This document shows, in pieces, positions 1 through 11,200 of a stretch of DNA of 64,000 nucleotides. Source of the stretch: Telmatactis stephensoni (taxonomy: Eukaryota > Cnidaria > Anthozoa > Actiniaria > Isophelliidae); NCBI GenBank assembly GCA_029948255.1, contig JALIZF010001707.1, forward strand, positions 496,001-560,000, given 5' to 3'. The notes beneath the pieces were generated by a model. That model was not told the origin of the DNA. It saw nothing but the letters and a program-made list of their open reading frames with translations, and did no database searches. The translations under genes and the position numbers were made by a program. Numbering within the stretch: the stretch's first letter is position 1; every line of letters begins with the position of its first letter.

Positions 1-86
1 AGTCTCCCTCGCAGCCGCTCCTAGTGTCGTCACGCAAGGATTCCTCCCCTTGCGTGACGACACTAGGAGCGGCTGCGAGGGAGACT
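1..86. repeat. Perfect hairpin, 39-bp arms
   Basis: Bases 1-39 are the exact reverse complement of 48-86, with an 8-base loop. It is cut by the window edge, so it may be the end of a larger foldback element. Confidence 0.85.
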
Positions 87-204
87 AACTTTGTCGTGGC
101 CCGTCAGTGGTCTGTCATGAGGGAAATATATCGAGTAACACTAGAAACTACAACTAGGGAGTGAACATTTGAGCTGCATGCGTCGGTGTATAACTGTACA
201 ATAA

Positions 205-270
205 AGAATGAGTGGAAACCTATAACACCGTATTGAAAGGGAATGTAAGTTTTCTTTCGAGACAATGTTA
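205..270. repeat. Fragment of a foldback family
   Basis: Resembles the elements at 19,062-19,215 and 41,225-41,310: GGAAACCTATAACACCGTA followed by AAGTTTTCTTTCGAGAC. Confidence 0.4.
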
Positions 271-560
271 CAGAATTCCATTCATTCATAAGTAAAACTA
301 GGAAAGTCAAAAGATACTGGATGATAAAATTCATCCATTAAAGCAGACGATGCAACAAATGATTAGTAAAAAACTGATATATACTCTATTTGTCTTGATG
401 GTGGGAGACAATGAAATACGGGCGTATATATCTAGTTAGTAATTTAGGATAACGTTTAGTTTTCATTTTAGTACATCAATAGTGAGAAGTAACTTTTTGT
501 ATTTGCTCGACTCTATGGAAGAACATATGGTATGAAGTGAGACTATGTGGTGAAATAAAG

Positions 561-727
561 TATTCATTCATTCATCCATCCATTCAAACATTCATTATCC
601 ATTCATTCATTCATTCATCCATCCATCCATCCATTCAACCATTCATTATTCATCCATCCATTCATGCATTCATGCATTCATTCAACCAATCATTATTCAT
701 TCATTTATTCATTCATTTTGTTCATTT
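561..727. repeat. (CATT/CATC)n tetranucleotide repeat
   Basis: Imperfect CATT/CATC tandem array of about 165 bases. Confidence 0.9.
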
Positions 728-1256
728 ACGAGACTTCCGAGGGAAGCACAATGATGATAGAAGTGTTTATAAAACACTCAACTAAGAAAATCGAACGTGA
801 TCCTTTAGCAAAAGGGTGTGACATGGACCATTGAGGGATTTCTAATTTAATCTTTATCTTACGTAGAAGTAAAGTAATAATGCTGAAAACATAGTGAAAA
901 TAGCGAGGACATAAAGAACTGCATAATAAAGTTGAAATCAAAGAAATAGGAGAGATAAAACAAAATGTCTTAAACTGAGCTGTTTAATGACATGCCCAAG
1001 TTAAGGCAATAAAAAAGCCGCGGTTTGTTTGTCGGTAAAAAAAATTGAAATACGTACTACAACTAATATTTGTCAGTCAACAGTTATTTGCTTTTTATGA
1101 CCCTATTCAGACTATATAATTCATTAATACTCTGGAAAATACTCCGCCAAACCAGGGAGGCAAAACGTGCTTGAAATATTTTGAGATTATAAGATTGAAT
1201 ACATCTTTAGTTACCCAAGATAAACTTGAAAGTATAACAATTCCTAATGACTTTGT

Positions 1257-1953
1257 CTCGAGTATATTAAGGCCTGGGTCAATCGCTAATTGTATAAATT
1301 TTGGATAAAAAAATATTTTGAAGACATAGAACATCTAAATGAACGTTTTTCTTCTATAAGTTACTAAACTCGACGTCCTTAATTTTTTGAGGGTACTTTT
1401 ATGATGTCACGTGACCTGATGACGTCACAGTGATCAAATATTGTATTGTAAACTTCAAAGCAAAATGCGGTCGTGGGTATAACCCCAGTCTTCAAAGTAA
1501 CCATGCTTAACTATGAGCCTTAATGTGCTTCCAAACAAACAGCCCGCAAAACCTGACTACAGTTTTGCTTTAGTGAGATAAAGCCCAAAACAGGTCACGT
1601 GACTTTTACTTACTTCTTTTAAAAATGGAAAAACTCAACAATGTAAAGTGGATGACAAGTTTTTCGGGCTGTATGTTGTGAAGCACATTCAGGCTCACAG
1701 TTAAGCATGGTTACTTTGAAGTCTTTAGAAATAACCGCGACCGCATTTTGCTTTGAAGTTTACAACACAATATTTGATCACTGTGACGTCATCAGGTCAC
1801 GTGACATCATAAACGTACCCTCAAAAAATTAAGGACGTCGAGTTTAGTAACTTATAGAAGAAAAAAGTTCATTTAGATGTTCTATGTCTTCAAAATAATT
1901 TTTATTCGAATTTTAAGTTATTAACGATTGACCCAGGCCTTAATATACTCGAG
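1257..1953. mobile_element. Foldback element, about 700 bp
   Basis: Arms of about 290 bases (1257-1545 and 1665-1953) pair with scattered mismatches. The outer ends are CTCGAGTATATTAAGGCCTG and its complement. A CRE-like TGACGTCA and GTCACGTGAC lie within each arm. The centre (1546-1664) is unpaired. No ORF. Confidence 0.85.
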
Positions 1954-4589
1954 GTAACGTAAATGAGTGTTTTAGCGGATAAGCGGTTTCCTGTCCCATA
2001 TCTTTGACTAGGGGCAAAGATAATCCTGATTTCCCTCAAGGAAAATTGGTTCTGCGCAACAAGCAGTGAGAAAATCAATGCGGGGGTGTCTCTGTGTCGT
2101 TTTGTCTCGATGGCTTGTTTGGATAACAAAAAATGACGTTGGCTACAACAACATCAGCTTTGAGAAGTGGCACGTCACATCAAGGACGTTCACATTTTTA
2201 TATTACGTAATTTAGAAAACGCGACACGACGCAAAAGGGGAAGCCCCGCGCGGCGAACGGCGCTCAAAAACATCACCACGTCTTGAAGAGGACGTATTAT
2301 TATCTATTCGTCATTTCACATCCATTTCACATTCTTGTGTCGTATTCGGTAAATCTCTCCATTCATATACAGAAACTACGCGTCCTCTAAACTGTTTGTC
2401 ACAAAATTGTTCAAGCAGATAAAAACGCTGTGAGACTATAACCAAATTTGTGGGTGTATGTTGAAAACCGTATTCTATTGAAGTATATATAGAATATTTT
2501 GAGCATTTCAGCAATGGACTGCTGACCTTATATATTTGCAGGCGCATTGAGTGTTGGTCCGGATTTATTAGTATTTCCTCCCAAGCAACACTTCAACAAT
2601 GATACAAATATTCTAATGAATACAACTTACACTGATTTGATTGGCTGATCCATTGATCGACAGTTGTCAATCAGGTCCATGAGTGCATGACCTCAGGACT
2701 GAACAGAACTAAATATATAGATAAGGGAGTTATTAATATCAGGAAATTGAACAGAGAAAAGAATAACTGATCAAATGGAATTCAAGAGAGAGAGAATCCA
2801 AGAAAACAGAGAAAAGAACGACTCATCAAACTGAAGTTTAAGGGGTTTTGTGAGGTTCATGTAAAAAGAAAAAGACAAATATATATAGGATGATCAGAAC
2901 CAATACAACATCTGATCAAATGAAATTCAAGAAATTAAAGAATGAAGAAAGAAATATAAGAAACAAAGTTTAAGCAGAAATTAAATGACTCCCAAAGAGA
3001 AAAGACTCAAAGAACGACTAAAGAATGCATAAAAATGCTCTCGGTTTTGGGGAAGCCTTTAGGATGTTTAGATCCATTATCAAGTTTATAAAATAAACAT
3101 GGACAAAATGGATCATGTACTAAACATATTTGGCATCTCAAGGATGCCTTGGGGAAATTTTCCTGAATATCTCCCTAAGTCATACTGATAGTTTCTTCTT
3201 GCCCCTTGCGTATAATAATTTGTTCTAGTTTAGAATTATCTTTTAACTTGTGCATAGCCATTAAACCCCTTTCCTCAAATCCTCTTTTACGATGTAAAAC
3301 TTAAAGGGGTGGGGCGCGGGGCGGGTATACAAAGGCTTTGAATCTTGTGCAATGAACCATGGACAACACTTTCTATCATAGAAGACTTTTGCAATTTAAT
3401 CTCTTTTCCTGATGCAGCTTCCTCCTTCTTATCCAATCTTGTCCTCTGCATAATAATATCTTATCTCACTGTCTAGTTGTCACTGAGCTTATCACAATCG
3501 TGACATCGGCATTAATCGGATCTTCGTTAGACCGCTGTTAGGCAGCATCGCGGGCTATGTATCTAGATACTTTACCCCATTAAGTGACGTCATCCTCGAT
3601 CACGTGATCAAGTAATGACGCCATGAGTTAAAAGTCTTAGTTTTATATTTTTGTATTATTCTGATTGGTTAGACCCTCAAGCTAAGCTTGTGATTGGATG
3701 CCTTGATTTGTATTGTGTACGATCTCATGCTTGATTGGTGAATTGTTAGTATCAAATATGAACTTAATTATAAAGAAGAGCCTAAATATTAGTAAAAGGA
3801 TTCTGATATAAACCAGTGGATCACTGGTTGTTAATTAAAAGAGACATCAAGTGCACGCAATCGATGGAGTAAAATCCTTGCGTGAAAGAGCGTGCATTCA
3901 TGGTGAATAAAATCTCGTTGTCAACCTTTGCGATTGAGAAAATTACAAATTAAATATATTTTCTTCACAGTAATCATTAGAAAAACAATACAAAATTAAT
4001 CATAAACGTGATTTTGATTTGGCATTGTGGGTTATTTGTAATGACGGAGTTGGGAGAAAACAAGTATTAGCCAAAACGTACCAAATAATTTTCACCCTAC
4101 CAACCTTCATTATTATAAACCGATAATGCCATCTCAAAATCGCGTTTGATATAACATAAAATATTTGATTTTTGCGTTAGACTACGGTTTGATATCGATT
4201 CGCTAGACGCTTGATTTCCGGTTATCGTTGTCCAAATATTATTACGTGTTGACAACAACGCCATATGCGAAAGAGACCGATAATACTCGTATGGAAGAAT
4301 AAGGCCAAATATAACACTTCACATAATTTCTAATTATTTTTTGGACATGGGCATGCAAAAATGAGGCGGATAATGATCCCCTTGATCGATGCAAGGGATG
4401 ATCTTCAATTGTTGTAATGTTAGTTATTAAAATGTTTGATTAAAACCCTTAGAGCTAGTTAGTGTTACTATTTGTGAGCTATGCAGTCCCAGTTAAGGTG
4501 GTTAGTTCATCAGCTGTTGCTATGGTTACTTACCTATGATGCACCTGAGTGAGCGTGTGCTCATTAATATGCATGCAAGAGACAAGATC
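1954..4589. other. No gene supported
   Basis: AT-rich intergenic DNA. It includes a purine-rich stretch at about 2740-3010 and a short CRE/E-box palindrome near 3580-3615 (TGACGTCA, ATCACGTGAT). I see no coding signal. Confidence 0.5.
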
Positions 4590-4665
4590 AGACAGACAGA
4601 CAGACAGACAGACAGAGACAGAGACAGAGACGGAGGACAGACAGACAGACAGATCGACAGACAAA
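4590..4665. repeat. (GACA)n repeat
   Basis: GACA tandem repeat with GA-rich interruptions. Confidence 0.9.
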
Positions 4666-4812
4666 TAAATAATGGCGGAAAATATGTGAATTGAAGGAAA
4701 TACAAATGGACAAGGATATCACCAACTGGAACTTTATAAAGCAATGAATCTCATGCAGTTTAAATTAAGGTCGAGAATTTCAAACTTGACCCCTGGCCAG
4801 GCTGCAATATCC

Positions 4813-4818
4813 TTTATT
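4813..4818 (-). terminator. Poly(A) signal of the GABA-B-like receptor gene
   Basis: AATAAA on the minus strand, 216 bases beyond the TAG at 5034. It is the first canonical signal I noticed downstream of the stop, and its position fits a short 3' UTR. Confidence 0.5.
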
Positions 4819-4865
4819 GGTGAGACTCAACAGTAGAAGCTATTCTTTAGTAGCTGACTTCTGAT

Positions 4866-4990
4866 TGCGTGACATTTGTGACTAGGCAATATTCGTGACT
4901 TCGTGATATTCTTGATTGCGTGACATCCGTGACTGCGTGACAACGTGACCAGATTATATTCTTGATTGCGTGACATTCGTGACTGCATGA
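4866..4990. repeat. Minisatellite of GATTGCGTGACAT units
   Basis: Degenerate tandem units built on TTGATTGCGTGACAT and TCGTGACTGCGTGAC, spaced about 50-60 bases. It lies between the receptor stop codon and its poly(A) signal, so it would be part of the 3' UTR. Confidence 0.65.
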
Positions 4991-5033
4991 TAATAAAACT
5001 CATAGTGTGACTTGAACGATTCAGCAAGCATTA

Positions 5034-5228
5034 CTAACCTGCGCTGCCTGTTAGTTCATGGTGGTTTGTCTGAACACCTTTGGTCGAATAACTTCTTGGT
5101 CTTGATCCCTGTTCTGAATCAAATCGAAATGCGTGACTCTGGTTACGTCCTAGGGTAGAAGTCACGCCATTATTCATTGTAGCTGTGTTAAATGAATTTT
5201 CATCAGCTCCCAGTACAAAGCTGTACAC
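5034..5228 (-). CDS. GABA-B-like receptor exon 15 (cytoplasmic tail and stop)
   Basis: 64 codons plus TAG, starting VYSFVLGADENSFN after acceptor TTCTTAG and ending HHELTGSAG. The tail is Ser/Thr/Asn rich with no heptad pattern, whereas GABBR1/2 tails carry a coiled coil that pairs the subunits. A poly(A) signal 216 bases further supports the terminal exon. Alternatively, the GCAG|GTTAGT before the stop could act as a weak donor to a further exon. Confidence 0.75.
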   Translation of the reverse strand: MYSFVLGADENSFNTATMNNGVTSTLGRNQSHAFRFDSEQGSRPRSYSTKGVQTNHHELTGSAG

Positions 5229-8200
5229 CTAAGAAGTAAGAAAAATGTTGAAATCAGAGTTAAGTTGAATCAATTATTGCGCACTTGTACAGCTGAAGGT
5301 CATGAAATACTGAAAAAAATTAAGTAAAGCAACAGACACAGGTAAAGAATACACATATTTCCAGAAAGGTTGTCGGATGAGAGGCCTAAAGCCCACGCGA
5401 CTAGACCGAAAAGGAGTATGGGTAGTTTTAAAACCTCACTCGATTTTGGGCAACACGATATATGATGACGTAATATAGTGACATGATGTATTTCAAAGTA
5501 ACGCAATCTCTATTCAGTATACATATAACGAACCGGACACACAATGCAATTTTCCTCACAACTTTTTCTATGTACTTTGGGCGCAACACATGGCACTGTC
5601 GGTCTACCCTTGCAATTATTGCGAACAACATTGCAGTTCTAGGATCAAGTTCCATTTTTGCACCTTGTTTTGAAACGTTGCGCGCAACATTGCAAGGGTG
5701 GACACAGGATGCACTTTTGTTGCAAGTTTTTCTATAACTTGGCGCGCATGCGCAACACAGTTGCAACGTTTGTCTACTCTGTATAGATGGACAAACAGTG
5801 CAACTGTGTTGTAAGAAAAAGTTACATCGTGTGTTCAGGCCCACTCACCTTGGGAACAAACACGAGTAGTAAAGTAGCTGTCGTACAGATGATCAAACAT
5901 AACGACGATATAGCATACGGGGCCTCATAGTGTATGGTGTTATCCAACGCGGTCGTTACTATGGCACCAATCAACGACAACGTCACCACGTTGTATACTG
6001 ACATACCAATGTACTTGGAGTCGTTTAAAGCGGGTATTGTCACGTTACGAGTCTCCCAAGCAAGGAACAGACCAAATAGGAGTAGAATACCCTTGTAAGC
6101 GTACATGGCTGCTATAAAATAGGTCTTGTATTCGCATGTACATTGGTAAAGTACAGGAACATAAATGACGTCGTTTATCGTTGTTTCCTAAGAATAAAGA
6201 CACCAATTCAATGTAAACGCGCCTTTACCTGATAAAATCATTAGCACTAAATGAAGCGTGAAGAAGCTAAAACACAAGCTGTCACTTATAGAAGAAGATG
6301 AACTTACAAAGCCAATATATTTCTTAAAGTTACATGGTGATGGCCTCGATATATCACAACTCCTTTGCATTCGCAAAAGCAAACATGAAAAGTATCTTTC
6401 GTAGGAAATAAGCTAAGAGAAAGAAAAAGAAAGGGGAAGGGAGCTAGCTAGAGGAGAAAAAATATCCTCTCTCTTTCCACTCCCTCGCCCTTTCTCATCA
6501 ATTACTCTTTAACCCTTACAAGTTATAATATAATGTGATATTTTACCTGAAGAGTGAAGTTAAGTTTTGTAGCCTTCAGAGGATCATATCCGAACCAAAG
6601 TGACAAATATATCAGATCTACAACCACCAGTGCAGCTACTATACCAAACAAGTGAATATCTTTGATGGCCTGTTATTGAAACAAACAAATATCAAGCTAA
6701 GCTAAGAAACCGTGTTGCCCTTTTTAACGGTAGAGTTTTTATAAGTGGATTGAGAGCAATGCCCCTAACAAACATTCCAGGCATGGTCGCAACATAAAAA
6801 AGAACGACTAATTGAGAAAAAAACAAACAAACAAACAAACAAACAAACAAACAAAAAAAGAAAAAAAAAGAAAAAAACTTGAGCGGTTTCTTGACTTCAC
6901 CTTTAACCAGCAAAGTCTCTTTTCAATACTTATTAGTCTATTTTGTGTTTAGAAAATGACTTTATGACGTCATCAACATGGCGGGCACTCTGTGACGTAC
7001 AGTCTCCCCGTTAAGCCTGGTTTTCAAGGGCGACCGAAGCAGAAGTGTGAACAACAAACGTAGTCTCGTTAATGCACTGGTCATTGTTTTCTCTCAAGTT
7101 CAACACTGAGTCTCCGTACGTATTAGTTCCGTTTCTGTTTTCGTCTTGCGTATAAAATCAAGATTAATGGCCGCGCATGTTGTCGGTAGTCTAGTCTAGT
7201 CTAAAATTTAATTGTCTATCGAAAGCTAGCCAAAGCTCTTACCATTTTTTTCAGTGTTTTAGCTGCTGTAAATATCTTATGGACTCGCCAGGTTTTACTG
7301 AACATTGCACCAAATGCAAGTGAGAATCCAATAGACAACACTGCTGTTCGGGCCTATGAACAATTAATTCACAAACAATCAATAAATTCAATAAATAATA
7401 AATTCTAGTTGTTAGTAGTCTCTCTTTCATATTCAGCAGAAGTTGAGGGGAAGATTGTCCCTTAAGAATCCAAAACATAATTAGGACAGAAACAATGGGC
7501 AAGACTCTTCACTAACATCAACTTCATTTTGATAAACTTCTATCGTGGGAGGATCCACAATTATCCTTTAGGAACAGATGCAGCGTTAAAAAATTCAAAA
7601 TCGTTAGTAGGAAAAGTATTAAGAAGAAAATGGCCAAATGTCTTCTCAGGAAGGGGTGCGCACCCCCTGCACCCCTCCCCTAAATGCGCACCCCTCCTCT
7701 GCAGATTAACCATGCATTTGTACACTGACAACCCCTTTGCAGCAAACTTCTACAACAGTCGCTTCACTACAATGGTAACCTTCCTTAAGTTATCACTTCT
7801 TCGCCGTTTACGCCCCCTCTCTTTGACTATATATTAACAAACAAGTTTGTCCGTTACCCCTAACGGTATCTAATTATGCACTTTTGTGCTCTCTCGACTT
7901 CATTGACAGCTCTCTAGATCTGCAATACCTTAACAATAAATACTACAATGGAGAAAGGGTAAAATACTTACATTTCTAACGTTACGTTACTACGCTACGT
8001 TACCTTTACGCTAACTACTATAATTGAGAGTAGGTAAAATACTTACGTTACAGTTCATGCCGTAAGTATCAAGACTCAGAAAACGAGCATCCAGACCAAA
8101 TAGTATCACTGAAACGTAGCAGAGAAGACAACCAAGAATAATCACATTATTGAGCTGTGGAGACGACATCTTGATTAATCTAGAACAAAACAAAAGTAGT

Positions 8201-11200
8201 ATAAGAGGCTTCGACTGAATTAGCCTTGAATTTCGTGATCATGGTAGAGTAAATGTTCTCCAGCTGGCCGACGCTGCAACGAAAATAGAAGTAATTCCCT
8301 CAAAACACAATATATTGCAATTTTATGAACTCAAAATTGTAAAGATCTCGTCGCGTCTAGATCTAGAGTAAAGGATGGAGACAGATTGCGGTACATCCCA
8401 GCTTTAATGCTCACAACATGACGGACCTCTACACAGGAAGCCCAAACTTACAAGGAGTGAAACCGCCGATCATTACAAAAATGTTTTGACATTCCAATAC
8501 CTTTAGTATGGAGCCGGTCTTTTCGTTATAATGCTCAACAATACTTATTATTTACCTGTTGTCTCGATAAGAAATATTGAAATATAAGAAAGCAACCGAA
8601 AGAAGAGTCCCAATCATAGCCAACAGCCAGATGACAATAATAAGCGTCAGATCATTCATCAAGAGTTTGTCCTTGCGTATCATTTGATCTTTAGGTACAC
8701 GACCATCTGAACAAAAACAATGAAATCAGATATAATAAGCATATTACGCGCACTGTGATTGGTCGAGAACCATGTGTAATAAAAGCACAGACGCACGGAT
8801 GATGTCATTAGAATATTACGCCCGCTTTGATTGGTTGGAGTACTTTGACTGATATGACATTAATTTTTTTCTGTACTCTATTGGATCCATAGAATTTGCT
8901 GCTAATATACTTTTTAAGTCGAGAAAAATCATCAAATCATTCCCACATACTTCCTGTCTGTAAACATACCTGGCCACAGCGTCGTTTCGTCGAACAATTC
9001 AAGCTTATCAACAAACGTAAAATGCCGGCCAATATTGTCCCAGCTCTCTGTGTATTAAGAAAAAGCAAAGGATTACAGCTGTTGTCATAGAGACAATACA
9101 AATGTGAAGCGCAAGATTTTACATTTGACGACAAGAATATTTTGTCTTCAACTCAATAGACCTTTTTGCCGTAACACAATTTAGCTGCTAATATACTTGG
9201 TAATTTTGAATATCAGATCTGTCTCTTTTGAATAGAGATAAAATATGTTGCTTTATGATTATAGGAGGTATATATAGATAAGTTCAACCGAGTTTCAAGT
9301 CATTTCCATATTTCATCGTCGTCCCATTTTAAGGCATTTGCAGATGATTTAAAGGGAAAACATTGAATAAAGTTATTGCAAACGTCCATATTTGATCAGG
9401 AAAAAAATTGTCTGGGGGAGGGGGGGGGGGGGGGAGGATGTTGGGGAATTTAGTACGCCTTTAAGACTATTTCTCTATTTTTCTTTATCATTCTGTAATG
9501 ATACCGTTACGTAGTTGTCCAACGTGGACTGTACCAAGTCGTTCTCTTGTTGAATCGAAACGCACAGGCCCCTAGTAGAAAACAAAACATTAGTATTCAA
9601 CGATTTCTTAAATAAGGACAAAAGTTTAAAACGCATTACGCATGCGCAAAATTTTGGGCGTGCACAGACACAGTGTTTCTGGGCTTATTCGTCCTTAAAC
9701 AACACCTGTTACTAAAAATACCTGTTAGTGAATTTTGGCGATAGATAGAGTAGTGTAAGTATATAAAGCCACAAAAATATCATTAGTGAACAAAACAAGC
9801 CGAAACTTAGGGACTTTTTTCTATGAACAGTGTCGAAAGTTTAGGACTGTGTAGACGTACAAGCGAAAATACGACTTAGATTGGTGCTAGAGACACAGGG
9901 AGCCCGGGGGTTTTGGAGTTAAAAAACAAATAGAATGCAAAATAACGTACTTGGGTTTCCTGTGTTAAGATTTGAAGTCGATAGCAGATTAACGTAACGT
10001 ATTAGCGTAATGCACGCTTTAGTAAACAGATTATTTATTAGGGAGTGCGTTACGCTGATACGTTAGATTTGCTCTCATGTTACTTGTGGGGTAGCATTAC
10101 AGCAACGCTAATGCGTTAGTAAATCTGTTATCGAGTTACCAAGCGTTACCGGAAATCCAAGGTATTAATCTCAACACAGAAAACCCAAGTACATTTTCAA
10201 CTCAAAAAGCCGGGATCCCTGTGTTAGAGATGGTCACCTCAAATACAGTGAAGAATATTTCAATATCTCAGTTCTTTAGAAGTGTAACTTGATTTGCTAG
10301 AAAACCTAGACAGACAACCTTTTCGGAAACAGATATGTATAAATATTTTTTTTCTTGTCTTTTCATGATTTTTTATCTGGTGCAACTTAGAAGAACTGCG
10401 CATGCGTTTTTCTGCGGTATAAATCTCTCACCCAGATCCTGCGTTACTCTTGGCCAAAGGCACCGAACTCGGTAGGTACTTCATTTGTCGTAAATATTAG
10501 TGATTACTACTAAGCCTAAGCCTAAGCTTAAGCCTAACCCTATAAGCCTAACCCTAAGCCTGCGACAAATGAAGTATCAACACCGAATTCTTCTCCGCCG
10601 GTCGAAAGTAACAAAGGTGTTGAGTACAAGATTACAGGAGTATCAAAAATGCACAACTTTTATTTACCGAGATTCCTTCAAACTTGGTACCAAATAGTAG
10701 TTTCTGATACACCTTTAAGTGCTTTCGAGATTGGTATGTAAAGTTGCTTGGAGGGCAATTTGTTTTAGACGCTTTACCAAGAGTTTGAGCAGCTGTAAAA
10801 ACAGAGTCAAAGACATAGGAAGACGACTCCTTTGATCGTGGATTTCTCTTCTTTAATTCCTCATAGAATTGTTTGGACGTCTGTATTGATATAAAAATAA
10901 AATATCCCCCTCATTATAAGCCACACTAGGTGATCACCATATAAGAAAGAGCTATTGTTCTGCGGCAATTTCAACTTCCCCACATACAAATGTCTTAGTT
11001 TTCAAACTGATAATATATCAAGCTATGGATAATTAACGCATTTTTAAAATAAAATATGCGCAAACCCTGTTTTGAAAGATTTCTTTTGTACTGAAAGATT
11101 TCGTCGAATCATAAACGCGTAAAAAATTACTAGCTAAGAGATTTACGTTCGTACTGTCAAACCTCTCGTTATCGACCAGCATAGTTTCCTGGTAAGGTGG

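Noticed and set aside
4860..5000. CRISPR-like array
   Set aside because: Repeats are degenerate, contiguous and in an animal genome; an ordinary minisatellite.
9047..9047. Alternative acceptors for exon 9 at neighbouring AGAG
   Set aside because: Only the first AG keeps the phase with exon 8 and yields Glu-Ser-Trp.
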